NCBI GenBank assembly: GCA_021797055.1
Contig: JAKAAI010000010.1
Span: 1-37,940, forward strand
DNA: 37,940 bases
Reading direction: 5' to 3'
Source of the DNA: Thermoplasmata archaeon
Lineage (GTDB): Archaea; Thermoplasmatota; Thermoplasmata; Thermoplasmatales; Thermoplasmataceae
Made by a program: the position numbers and the translations under genes. Position 1 is the stretch's first letter, and every line of letters begins with the position of its first letter. Of this stretch, positions 15,450-23,341 are shown one piece after another. The notes under the pieces are model-generated. The model ran no database searches and was not told the origin of the DNA. It saw only the letters and a list, made by a program, of their open reading frames with translations.

Positions 15450-16733
15450 ATGCAGTGGACTGAGAAATACAGACCTAAAAAGCTCTCGGATCTTATTATT
15501 TCAGATGAAATTTTTCTAAAAATAAATGAATGGATTCATTCATGGAAATCCGGTAATCCGAGGAAAAAATCACTTGTGATATTCGGTCCTCCTGGAATAG
15601 GAAAGACAACTACTGCACTATGCATTGCTAACAGTCTTAACGTCCCGGTAATAGAGATGAATGGATCCTCTCAGAGGAACAGGGACAAAATCAGGGAAAT
15701 TGCCGGAAATGCGGCATCTACAAGAGATCTAATGTCTTTTGAGACGGAAGGACGATCTTTGGATAAGGTCATACTGATTGATGAAGCGGACAATATGCAT
15801 GAAGGGAGAAACGGAGATGATTCTGGAGGTATCAGAGAACTCGCGTATGTTATTAGAACAACAAAGAACCCTGTAATAATAACAATGAATGAATACTACG
15901 ATTTCAGAAGAAAACAGGGTGCAGATCTGGTCTTAAGCATGTCTGAAATAATAGAGTTCAAGCAGTATATGAGAAGAAATGACAATAATGCAAAAAATTT
16001 CAGGATAAGGCTATTCAAAAGAATCAGGCAGATTCTTGAACTTGAAAACCGAACCGTGAGGGCTGATGTCCTGAATGAGATATTTGATCGCGATGGCACT
16101 GACATAAGGGCCATATTGAATGATGTCGAGGCTGCAAGCGCTCATGAAAATGCGCTACCTTCAGCGGAAAGAGATCAGATTACATCAATCTTTAAAGCCC
16201 TGGAGAACGTATTAATATTAAGAGACCCGGATCTTTCTCTTCAGTCTATAAGTGACCTGGATGTAACACCAGACCTTTTTCAACTCTGGATAGATAATAA
16301 CCTCTCAGGTGCTGCAAAGGACATCGAGGATCTCGATGAATCATATAATATTCTTTCAATCGCAGATTTATATGCAAATTTCGTTAACAGAAAGCAGCAC
16401 TTCGGATTTTTATCGTATTCACAGGAGCTTGCGGCTCTGATCGGGTCATCGATTACAAGATCAGAGAAACATTTCCTAAAGTTTCAATTTCCAGGATATC
16501 TAGGCAAAATGTCTTCTATGAAGGAGTCAAGAAGCGCAAGGAGGTTTGTCCTGAACAAACTAGCAAGGTATACACATGGATCAGATTCGACTGTTTCCGA
16601 CCAGAAATGGTTCTTCCAGGAATTAGCAAGAACTTCTGGCCAACTTTTTGATGATTTAGCAAATAGACTGCAACTTTCGGATCTTGAAATCCAGATTTTA
16701 TCCGGTATTGAGCTTCGAAATATCAAGAAATGA
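15450..16733 (+). CDS. rfcL: Replication factor C large subunit
   Basis: This 427-residue AAA+ clamp-loader subunit, with the small subunit, loads PCNA onto primed DNA. The N-terminus MQWTEKYRPKKLSDLI is diagnostic for RFC. Walker A is GPPGIGKT (46-53), Walker B is ILIDEADNMHE, and a sensor 1-like segment is VIITMNEYYDF. The C-terminal half is the helical collar domain of the large subunit. No obvious PIP-box of the QxxLxxFF type is seen at the extreme C-terminus, unlike in some archaeal RFC-L proteins. ATG 15450 is chosen because the RFC opening starts there; an out-of-frame ATG at 15443 gives only six codons. The 3' end overlaps convergent rnp2 by 36 nt. Confidence 0.93.
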   Translation: MQWTEKYRPKKLSDLIISDEIFLKINEWIHSWKSGNPRKKSLVIFGPPGIGKTTTALCIANSLNVPVIEMNGSSQRNRDKIREIAGNAASTRDLMSFETEGRSLDKVILIDEADNMHEGRNGDDSGGIRELAYVIRTTKNPVIITMNEYYDFRRKQGADLVLSMSEIIEFKQYMRRNDNNAKNFRIRLFKRIRQILELENRTVRADVLNEIFDRDGTDIRAILNDVEAASAHENALPSAERDQITSIFKALENVLILRDPDLSLQSISDLDVTPDLFQLWIDNNLSGAAKDIEDLDESYNILSIADLYANFVNRKQHFGFLSYSQELAALIGSSITRSEKHFLKFQFPGYLGKMSSMKESRSARRFVLNKLARYTHGSDSTVSDQKWFFQELARTSGQLFDDLANRLQLSDLEIQILSGIELRNIKK

Positions 16734-16967
16734 TTTGCATTTTTTTATAGTCCCACTTACTGTGATTATTGAAACGCATGTTTTGTTTTGTAGATACTGG
16801 CATATAGCTTCTTTTTGAAATTGATCAGTCAAGATGATTGCATGATCGCCATTTATCCACTTTAATTTTGTGCCAAATCTTCTGTATAGGTCACTAACAG
16901 TTCCCCTAAGATTATCATTATTTGCATTCAGAAGAATGTATCGTTTCCTGATTTTAGAGCCCTTCAC
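16698..16967 (-). CDS. rnp2: Ribonuclease P protein component 2 (Pop5 family)
   Basis: This short 89-residue protein has RKRYILL near the N-terminus and TVSGTIKKCKSFL at 69-81, matching the RYI and SGTIK motifs of archaeal Pop5. Pop5 is a protein subunit that pairs with Rpp30 to activate RNase P RNA for tRNA 5' processing. Most archaeal Pop5 proteins are about 110-130 residues, so this one is compact, chiefly through a short middle. The start is GTG with a weak GGA upstream. A possible TATA box (GTATAAATAAG, centred near 17021) would give a leader of about 28 nt. It is convergent with rfcL, sharing 36 nt, and divergent from the amidohydrolase. Confidence 0.75.
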   Translation of the reverse strand: MKGSKIRKRYILLNANNDNLRGTVSDLYRRFGTKLKWINGDHAIILTDQFQKEAICQYLQNKTCVSIITVSGTIKKCKSFLDISKLNTG

Positions 16968-17015
16968 TGATTCCAGATTGCAATTTGCGTATCTATCTTT
17001 TTGGATCGGAATTAT

Positions 17016-17026
17016 CTTATTTATAC
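17016..17026. promoter_or_regulatory. TATA element that could serve both directions (rnp2 and amidohydrolase)
   Basis: CTTATTTATAC is centred 26 nt before the plus-strand ATG at 17047. Read on the minus strand (GTATAAATAAG) it is also a good TATA box, placed about 54 nt before the rnp2 GTG. Confidence 0.45.
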
Positions 17027-17046
17027 AAAGATATTCTCATGATGAT

Positions 17047-18174
17047 ATGAAAGTAGTAAAAGCAAAGTACCTGTACGATGGTGAGAATCTCCTAAAAGAA
17101 CAGTATGTTGGTTTTGATTCTGAGATAAAATATGTGGGTCAGAAGAAACCAGAAGGTGAATTAATAGCTGAAGGCGTTGTCACACCAGCGTTTGTGGATG
17201 GTCATAGTCACATAGGAATGGATAGAGCCGGAGAACCTTACACAGAGAGTGAGGCTAACGAACATATGGATTCCATATATCCGCTGGTCAGGGCAATTGA
17301 CAGCGTCTATATGGATGATCATGCATTCAAGGAGTCGGTTGAGGCAGGGGTTCTATATTCAACAGTCCTTCCGGGGAGCGGAAACCCGATAGGTGGCAAA
17401 GCTGCTCTGATCAGAAATTTTGCCAACAATACGAGAGATGCATTTGTCAAGGAAATTGGAGTCAAGGCTGCGCTTGGTTATAATCCCAGAAGCACAGTGG
17501 AATGGCATGGAAAAAGACCGAACACTAGAATGGGCGCTGTAGCCCTTCTAAGGGAGAACTTCGCCAAGGCAGTTAAAGCTAAGGAACTTTTAAGGAAAAA
17601 GAAGAAAATACCAGAGGAGGTTGAACCTTTGACTGAAGTATTCATGGACATTCTCTCTGGAAAATATAAAATGATGATCCATCTTCACAAGGAGGATGAT
17701 CTTTATACCGCAATCCAGCTGTCAAGGGAATTTGGTTTCAAATTCGTTGTGAACCATGGGCTTGACATATTCAGACCCGAACCATTTCTTGATTTGAAGA
17801 AGAATAATATTCCCTTGATTTACGGACCACTCGACTCACATCCCTATAAGGTTGAACTGAAGCATGAAACCTGGAGAAATTGCAAGATAGTTCATGAATC
17901 TGGAGTCAACTTTGGGATGATGAGCGACCACCCGGTTATCCTGCAGCGTAATATTTTCCTGACAATGAGACATTTTATCAGGTTCGGAATGAGTAAGCAG
18001 GAGGCCGTATCGAGACTCACAAAATCAACTGCGGAAATAATTGGAGCAGAAAAAATAGGCTCAATCAGGAAGGGGTATATGGCTTCACTTGTCGTCTGGA
18101 ACAGCGATCCATTTGAATTTACAAGTCATCCTGTCAGTGTAATCGGAGAGGGGAAAACAGTCTACGAAGAGTGA
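17047..18174 (+). CDS. Amidohydrolase (imidazolonepropionase-like, metal-dependent hydrolase)
   Basis: This 375-residue protein is of the amidohydrolase superfamily. It has the N-terminal beta domain MKVVKAKYLYDGENLL and the metal site HSH (53 and 55, in DGHSHIGMD). Further candidate ligands are in MIHLHKEDD, VNHGLD and the barrel-end Asp in MMSDHPV. The tail KGYMASLVVWNSDPFEF is the usual return to the small beta domain. The reaction cannot be named; relatives hydrolyse cyclic amides or N-acyl groups. The frame is open from ATG 16870, but that extension is antisense to rnp2 and not homologous-looking. ATG 17047 has a TATA box exactly 26 nt upstream, so it is taken as the start. Confidence 0.82.
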   Translation: MKVVKAKYLYDGENLLKEQYVGFDSEIKYVGQKKPEGELIAEGVVTPAFVDGHSHIGMDRAGEPYTESEANEHMDSIYPLVRAIDSVYMDDHAFKESVEAGVLYSTVLPGSGNPIGGKAALIRNFANNTRDAFVKEIGVKAALGYNPRSTVEWHGKRPNTRMGAVALLRENFAKAVKAKELLRKKKKIPEEVEPLTEVFMDILSGKYKMMIHLHKEDDLYTAIQLSREFGFKFVVNHGLDIFRPEPFLDLKKNNIPLIYGPLDSHPYKVELKHETWRNCKIVHESGVNFGMMSDHPVILQRNIFLTMRHFIRFGMSKQEAVSRLTKSTAEIIGAEKIGSIRKGYMASLVVWNSDPFEFTSHPVSVIGEGKTVYEE

Positions 18175-18177
18175 TGT

Positions 18178-19464
18178 TCACTGTGTAATGGCATCAACTC
18201 TTCTATCAGACTCAGCAACCATTCTGGCTGAAATGGACATTCCCAGTAACATTATCAGTGTTGCACCAACAACTGAAAATAACCAGAATCCCTTCCAACC
18301 ATATATCAGCGAAAAAGTCGGAATGACTAGGATTGCAAGGGAGCCCAATGTTGAACCGAGGTTGTAAACGAAACCAACGCCGGTAGTTCTGTATAACTTA
18401 CTGAAGGATTCTGACATAAAAGCAGGCAGAGATGAAAAAATCATTGCCTCAAAGAATGCCTGAACTGAAAATGCAACAACGACGTCCAATAATGAATGCG
18501 AAAATGCGAAGATGTCAATTATAACAGTCGAAATCAGGAAAATCACAGAATAACGTAGCATGTGTATAAGTCTTTTATTGGAAAATCTTGCAAATGCTCC
18601 TCCAAGTATAACGCCGGCGATAGAGATCAGATTTATAATAGCTACCCAGAAACCCGTTGTTGGTCTTGTAAAACCATCAACTTCCTGAAAAATTGTAGGA
18701 TATAGACTGAAGGTGGCTGTATCTATGAACAACAATCCACCAGTAATTGCTAACAGAACCAGGATAACTTTCCATGAATCCATTACTAGTTTCACGAGAG
18801 GAAATTTGTAGATCTCCTTCTTTTTCTTCGCGTTTTCAAATACCTTTGATTCCGGCATGAAAAACCTGATTCCAAATGCGGAAAGACCGGGGATAATGGT
18901 TGTAATGAAAAGAATCCTCCAGCCAATGGTGACATAAGCTGAGCCGGTCACGCTGGATATTATAAAGTAAACAAACCCGAGAATTGCGTAGCCGACACCA
19001 AAGCCACTCTGGACAAAGGCGCCAAGGAGGTTTCTCTTCTCCATTGGAACACTTTCCATAGAGAGTGCAGTTCCTCCTCCATACTCCGCACCTGCAAAAA
19101 GCCCCATCATGAAGAGAAGGATTCCCATTATGACAGGAGCAACAGGACCAATCTGTGCATAAGTTGGAAGGAACCCGAGTGAGAAGCTTGATAATGAGAA
19201 TATCAGGATCGTAACCACCATCATTCTCTTTCTTCCAAGCCTGTCACCTATGAAATTACCTAAAAAAGCAGCACCGACAGCTCTTGCTATACCATTAACA
19301 ACGAAAAGAAAGAAATAGACAATGTAGAGGTCACCGGGGAAAAATAAGGGTTGGATTGTGGATTCCTGAATCAGGTATGAAATTGTAACATACCCGTCCA
19401 TCAGCCACCCCAAGAAAGATCCAATCACAGGTAGCATGTAGTTGTTGTTTAGTTCCGTCTCCAT
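18178..19464 (-). CDS. MFS transporter (metabolite:H+ symporter type)
   Basis: This 428-residue carrier has about 12 helices. The A-motif GDRLGRKRM lies between helices 2 and 3, a helix 4 signature GLFAGAEYGGGTALSMESVP follows, and a charged central loop (FENAKKKKEIYKF) separates the halves. This pattern fits the sugar/organic-acid symporter branch of the MFS, whose members take up carboxylates, amino acid derivatives or sugars using the inward proton gradient, which is steep in acidophiles. Substrate is not readable. Its stop is only 3 nt from the stop of the convergent amidohydrolase. Confidence 0.83.
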   Translation of the reverse strand: METELNNNYMLPVIGSFLGWLMDGYVTISYLIQESTIQPLFFPGDLYIVYFFLFVVNGIARAVGAAFLGNFIGDRLGRKRMMVVTILIFSLSSFSLGFLPTYAQIGPVAPVIMGILLFMMGLFAGAEYGGGTALSMESVPMEKRNLLGAFVQSGFGVGYAILGFVYFIISSVTGSAYVTIGWRILFITTIIPGLSAFGIRFFMPESKVFENAKKKKEIYKFPLVKLVMDSWKVILVLLAITGGLLFIDTATFSLYPTIFQEVDGFTRPTTGFWVAIINLISIAGVILGGAFARFSNKRLIHMLRYSVIFLISTVIIDIFAFSHSLLDVVVAFSVQAFFEAMIFSSLPAFMSESFSKLYRTTGVGFVYNLGSTLGSLAILVIPTFSLIYGWKGFWLFSVVGATLIMLLGMSISARMVAESDRRVDAITQ

Positions 19465-19541
19465 TGTCGGAGGTGGATAGTTCTTACGTTCTTTATTCTT
19501 TTCTTATTTCTTACTAAAAATTACCTATGTTTTTTTCAAAC

Positions 19542-20504
19542 TTAAATCCGTCGCATCAGGACATGATCTATTGTGTGATCGATGTTTTTCTCAAGTATCA
19601 GATGTGCATGGTATTTTGTAGGTGCTATGTTTTCCACCAGATTCACAGCATTTATTTCATCCCAGATCTTTCCAGCAACTCTGTCGGCCTCATCAATGGA
19701 AAGGGTGGAATATGAATTAAAATATGATTCCTTCTTTGAGAAAGCTGTTCTCATAAGAACCTTGAATCTCTCAATGAACCATTTTTTTATATATGATGGG
19801 TCGGCATCTATGTATACCGAAAAATCGAAAAAATCAGACACAAAAAACTGTGGTTCCTTTACTTCTTTCGATTGTGGTGTTTGAAGAACATTAAGACCCT
19901 CCAGCAAAAGTATATCAGGCCTATCAACCGTGATGAATTTATCCGGTACTATATCGTATAACAGGTGGGAGTAAACAGGTACCTTCAGATTGCCGATACC
20001 TGATTTCAGATCGTAGAGAAACGATATCAGATTTCGTATGTTATAGCTCTCTGGGAAACCCTTTCTATTCAATATGTTCCTTTCAATTAACACCTTGTTT
20101 GGATATATAAAACCATCTGTAGGAATGAGATCGACCTTTGGTGAGCCTGGCCAGGATGAGATGAGTGTTCTGAGCAGCCTTGCTGTTGTGCTTTTTCCAA
20201 CAGCTACGCTTCCAGCGATTCCAATAATGAATGTTATCTTCTCATGTTCAATGCCAAGAAATTGTCTTCTGGCGCGATAAAGTGCCCTCGAAGCCTTGTA
20301 GTAGAGATGAAGGAGCCTGGATATCGGTAGATAAATATCAGAAACCTCATCCAGTGATATATTTTCATTTATTCCCTTAATTTCTTCAAGGTCTTCTGAA
20401 TTAAGAGTCAAAGGAGTAGAATTCCTGAGCTCTTTCCAGCTATTCCTGTCAAATGTGAGATAAGGTGTCTCCCTGCCACCCTTGGAGGTAACAACTGAAA
20501 CCAT
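19542..20504 (-). CDS. coaA: Pantothenate kinase, bacterial type I (CoaA)
   Basis: This 320-residue P-loop kinase phosphorylates pantothenate, the first step of CoA synthesis from the vitamin. It matches bacterial CoaA through its whole length: TPYLTFDRNSWKELRNS at the N-terminus, IYLPISRLLHLYY, the P-loop GSVAVGKST (98-106, Lys104), PTDGFIYPN, KGFPESYN, VPVYSHLLYDIVPD, LLLEGLNVLQ and FSVYIDAD. No truncation is visible. Most archaea instead use pantoate kinase and phosphopantothenate synthetase, so a type I enzyme is unusual here and suggests ancient transfer from bacteria. Base composition does not look foreign by eye. A TATA box (TATATAGTG) lies about 25 nt before ATG. It is divergent from the surface protein gene. 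Confidence 0.93.
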   Translation of the reverse strand: MVSVVTSKGGRETPYLTFDRNSWKELRNSTPLTLNSEDLEEIKGINENISLDEVSDIYLPISRLLHLYYKASRALYRARRQFLGIEHEKITFIIGIAGSVAVGKSTTARLLRTLISSWPGSPKVDLIPTDGFIYPNKVLIERNILNRKGFPESYNIRNLISFLYDLKSGIGNLKVPVYSHLLYDIVPDKFITVDRPDILLLEGLNVLQTPQSKEVKEPQFFVSDFFDFSVYIDADPSYIKKWFIERFKVLMRTAFSKKESYFNSYSTLSIDEADRVAGKIWDEINAVNLVENIAPTKYHAHLILEKNIDHTIDHVLMRRI

Positions 20505-20525
20505 GGATCGAACATATCAATACAC

Positions 20526-20534
20526 TATATATTA
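20526..20534 (-). promoter_or_regulatory. TATA box of coaA
   Basis: On the minus strand this AT element (AATATATAG) sits about 25 nt before the coaA ATG, within a near-symmetrical AT run (ATATATTAGATATAT). Confidence 0.45.
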
Positions 20535-20665
20535 GATATATCGTTTAAACAGTTATTTCAGGGTTTGGAACTAATTTATCTCTTATGGCTGTCAGCATAC
20601 CTGCCAGAAATATTGGTACAAAGATGCACCACAAAGCATATTTCTCAGTTATAGTTATTTGTGTA

Positions 20666-22822
20666 ATGTTAACTGGTAAGAATCTAGCAATTACGCTGGT
20701 AATTCTAGTGCTTGCTTCCTCTTTGTTCATCGTTATGCCTTCCGAGGTAAATGCGGAGCCTTATTCTGGCTCACCTGGTGGAGTCACAAACGTTACAGTT
20801 TATTTCCATAACTTGAGCAAACCTGTCACTGTAGGCAGTGAGCAGAGCCTCCATATTTCCAATACCATAAATGATACAGCAAGCGAGTATTACCTTACCG
20901 GGGAAAATGTTAGTTCAACCCATTATCTGTCGCTTTCGTTCATCTTATACCCACAACTTTCGGGGAACCTTAAGTTAAATGGGACATCTTACATTTGGTT
21001 TTATTTTGCACAGAATGGATCTTCTCCAACTGCAGGTAAGATAAATGCCAGCTTTGTAGAGGTCGCGCCAAATGGTTCAACAACAGATCTGGGGAGCGGT
21101 CCGTCAATAACGACATCAATCACTTCACCTGGAACAACCCCAACTCCAGTGCTCATTACAGGACCGACCGTTGATGAAACAATACCAACAAATTACAGCC
21201 TGAGGATCTATATAGAACTGATAGGCAGCACCAGCGAAATTTACAGTGCATTTTGGGGAAACGTCAAGGGGACATTCTACTATTCCAGAGCGATAATACC
21301 AGTTTCTACTTACTTAAACCTGCAAAATGAAAGGGTAATTTCTTCAGCGGGGGAATATAATGGATCTTTGAGCACTCAACCCCAGAATAAATCTGTTACT
21401 GTATACATTAATGCTACAGATCCACTTGGTGAATATGATTTTGCAAATTGGCCTGTGGACTATAATATAACATATTCGTCAACAGTCATCTTATCCGGAC
21501 AAATGCAGCCAGTTACTACATATTCCGCTTTTTCATTTTCGAGAACGTATTCCTTCTCATTCAATTACAGTGGTTTTGCTCCAGGAAATTACTTAATCAC
21601 AATTAATGCTACAGACAACACTGCCCACAATTATTACAATATACACGGAGCGCTGTATGGCAGGGATGCTGTAGCCTCTTTCCAGATATATGTTGGTGAA
21701 CCGCCCATTAAAGCAAATTTTACCGTTCTTGACTCTGAACAGAATCCTCTCACTGGAGCCGAAATTTCAATTGATTTTAATAGCGTAGTAATATCAACCA
21801 ATATTACAAATTCACTGGGGCTTGCTGGTGCGGCTCTATCACCTGGTAATTACACATTAGTTGTAACATGGGAAGGAATTAATGTTTACAGCCAGATACA
21901 GTCAGTAAACAATACCTCACGCAATTTTACTATTATTACAGAAGTTTATTCTCCGTCATTTGTCTTCACATCGATAGAAGGCCAGACGCTTTCAAACACA
22001 ATAGTAGAAATCAAGAATCCACTGAATATAACTCTTCCATTGATTTCAACCGGTTCCAACGGTACTCTTCGTTTAAACCAGTTCCCGATTGGAAAATATT
22101 ATTTTACAGTCTACTGGCATAGCAGCCTTGTATACTCAAATTTCATAAACGTCGACAACAACACAAAAACTAGCATAGTGGTGAACGCATATTCCCAGGT
22201 TTTCATTGTTACTACTGCATCTGGAAACATAGTCCCAGATTCTCAAGTCACCGTGGAAAACTATACATCTGGGTTGATTCTTGGTTTCAACACCACAAAC
22301 AGCGAAGGGTCAACATCCATTTTGATACCATATGGAATCTATTCTGTTCAGGCATACTGGAAAGGAATCCTTGTTTACGATGATGCCTTTGTTAATCTGA
22401 TGAATAATAACAGTTCCATCAGAATAATAGCCAACATATTCACAATTGAGGTTAAGGTTGTAAGCAATAATGGGAATCCACTAACTAACGCAGTCATAAA
22501 GACCACATCCAATTCAAACGGATTTCAGTTCTTTACTGAAACGAATGCAAACGGCACAGCCACATTAACTCTGGCAGCAGGAGTTTACAACATATCCGTA
22601 TACTATAACGGAGAATATGACCTGACACCCATATCGCAGACGGTATCAAAGAACATAGATGTGAATTCGAGTTCTACTGTTACTCTGATTATGAGTGGAT
22701 TATATCCCAGCTTCTTTTCTACTGTCCTCTTCTTGTTAATTGCAATTATTACAATAGTTGCTCTTGTTGCAGTTATAACTGTACTGGTCATGAGGAAAAA
22801 GTATGCTAAGAATCACAGTTAA
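20666..22822 (+). CDS. Large surface protein with signal peptide, four tandem beta-domain repeats and C-terminal membrane anchor
   Basis: This 718-residue exported protein starts with a clear signal peptide (LAITLVILVLASSLFIVM core, likely cleavage after VNA). Two larger beta-rich regions follow, then four repeats of about 81 residues (21710-22699). Each repeat has a TN-x-x-G turn and a G-x-Y-x-V-x-W-x-G core like carboxypeptidase-regulatory or Cna-B domains. A final helix (TVLFLLIAIITIVALVAVIT) and a basic tail (RKKYAKNHS) anchor it in the membrane. It has dozens of N-x-S/T sites, so it is probably heavily glycosylated. A role in adhesion, cell surface or envelope structure is inferred. The frame extends back to ATG 20585; ATG 20666 is preferred because it places the signal peptide at the N-terminus with a TATA-like CATATTT 26 nt upstream. 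Confidence 0.8.
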   Translation: MLTGKNLAITLVILVLASSLFIVMPSEVNAEPYSGSPGGVTNVTVYFHNLSKPVTVGSEQSLHISNTINDTASEYYLTGENVSSTHYLSLSFILYPQLSGNLKLNGTSYIWFYFAQNGSSPTAGKINASFVEVAPNGSTTDLGSGPSITTSITSPGTTPTPVLITGPTVDETIPTNYSLRIYIELIGSTSEIYSAFWGNVKGTFYYSRAIIPVSTYLNLQNERVISSAGEYNGSLSTQPQNKSVTVYINATDPLGEYDFANWPVDYNITYSSTVILSGQMQPVTTYSAFSFSRTYSFSFNYSGFAPGNYLITINATDNTAHNYYNIHGALYGRDAVASFQIYVGEPPIKANFTVLDSEQNPLTGAEISIDFNSVVISTNITNSLGLAGAALSPGNYTLVVTWEGINVYSQIQSVNNTSRNFTIITEVYSPSFVFTSIEGQTLSNTIVEIKNPLNITLPLISTGSNGTLRLNQFPIGKYYFTVYWHSSLVYSNFINVDNNTKTSIVVNAYSQVFIVTTASGNIVPDSQVTVENYTSGLILGFNTTNSEGSTSILIPYGIYSVQAYWKGILVYDDAFVNLMNNNSSIRIIANIFTIEVKVVSNNGNPLTNAVIKTTSNSNGFQFFTETNANGTATLTLAAGVYNISVYYNGEYDLTPISQTVSKNIDVNSSSTVTLIMSGLYPSFFSTVLFLLIAIITIVALVAVITVLVMRKKYAKNHS
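21710..22699 (+). repeat. Four tandem protein-level repeats of about 81 codons
   Basis: Units start at 21710, 21953, 22196 and 22439, that is every 243 nt; the last runs slightly longer into the stalk. Aligned positions 46-61 keep the Gly-x-Tyr, Trp and Val-Tyr spacing in the first three units (NYTLVVTWEGINVY, KYYFTVYWHSSLVY, IYSVQAYWKGILVY). Unit 4 has Tyr in place of Trp. The DNA has diverged, so the repeats are old. Confidence 0.65.
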
Positions 22823-22883
22823 AATTTGACTGTCTTTTAATTAATCACTATCTAAATGGGATAAAGATTATAAGACATAAATT

Positions 22884-22908
22884 TAACCATAAAAACGGTT
22901 ATATAAAC
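22884..22908 (+). promoter_or_regulatory. TATA box with overlapping inverted repeat
   Basis: TAACC (22884-22888) and GGTTA (22897-22901) form an inverted repeat whose right arm runs into the TATA box TTATATAAA (22899-22907). The box is centred 26 nt before ATG 22929. A protein bound there would block TBP, so it may be an operator. Confidence 0.4.
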
Positions 22909-22928
22909 ATGTCCGATACAACCTTGTA

Positions 22929-23333
22929 ATGATCAAAACCCCCAAAAGATTTGGAAGCTTTATCGGAGGAGTTGTTGTCGCTCTCATTCTGATTCCGTTT
23001 TTTGCCCTGATTTCAGTTTACGCAATTATATTTGCTGGACTGATTTCTGGAATAGTCAGCAGGGGTGTCGCAAGAGGGGTTCTTTCCACTATAATAGCGG
23101 GGTTTGTCCTGGTTGCAGTGGTGATAACGCTTGCTGTTATAAATGGTGATACCTTTCTATATAACACGATGCCTTACTTTACACAGTTCGCTATAATTGA
23201 AAAAGCCGACACACAGCTGTATGTACTCGTCCTTGATTCCACCCTTACCATAGTTGAGAAGACCATGTTCTACCTTGTACTCATGCCGGCCCTCGGCGGC
23301 CTGATTGGTGGTCTGATTAGACCTGGATACTGA
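22929..23333 (+). CDS. Small membrane protein of unknown function (134 aa)
   Basis: This protein has about four hydrophobic segments, beginning with a Gly-rich FGSFIGGVVVALILIPF and ending with Gly-rich PALGGLIGGLIRPGY. Such a layout, helices plus glycine-zipper-like ends, resembles the small archaeal DUF5518-type membrane proteins, but I cannot assign it firmly. A soluble loop (NTMPYFTQFAIIEKADTQLY) lies between the third and last helix. ATG 22929 has a very good TATA box 26 nt upstream, indicating a leaderless single-gene transcript. It is convergent with the acyl-CoA dehydrogenase pair, 8 nt between stops. Confidence 0.68.
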   Translation: MIKTPKRFGSFIGGVVVALILIPFFALISVYAIIFAGLISGIVSRGVARGVLSTIIAGFVLVAVVITLAVINGDTFLYNTMPYFTQFAIIEKADTQLYVLVLDSTLTIVEKTMFYLVLMPALGGLIGGLIRPGY

Positions 23334-23341
23334 TTTATAGC

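Noticed and set aside
15405..15463. Possible C/D box RNA (ATGATGA, later CTGA)
   Set aside because: The D-box lies inside the rfcL coding region, no C'/D' pair or terminal stem is seen, and such short motifs arise by chance.
16870..17046. 59-codon N-terminal extension of the amidohydrolase
   Set aside because: It is antisense to rnp2, does not resemble the family, and the TATA box places the start at 17047.
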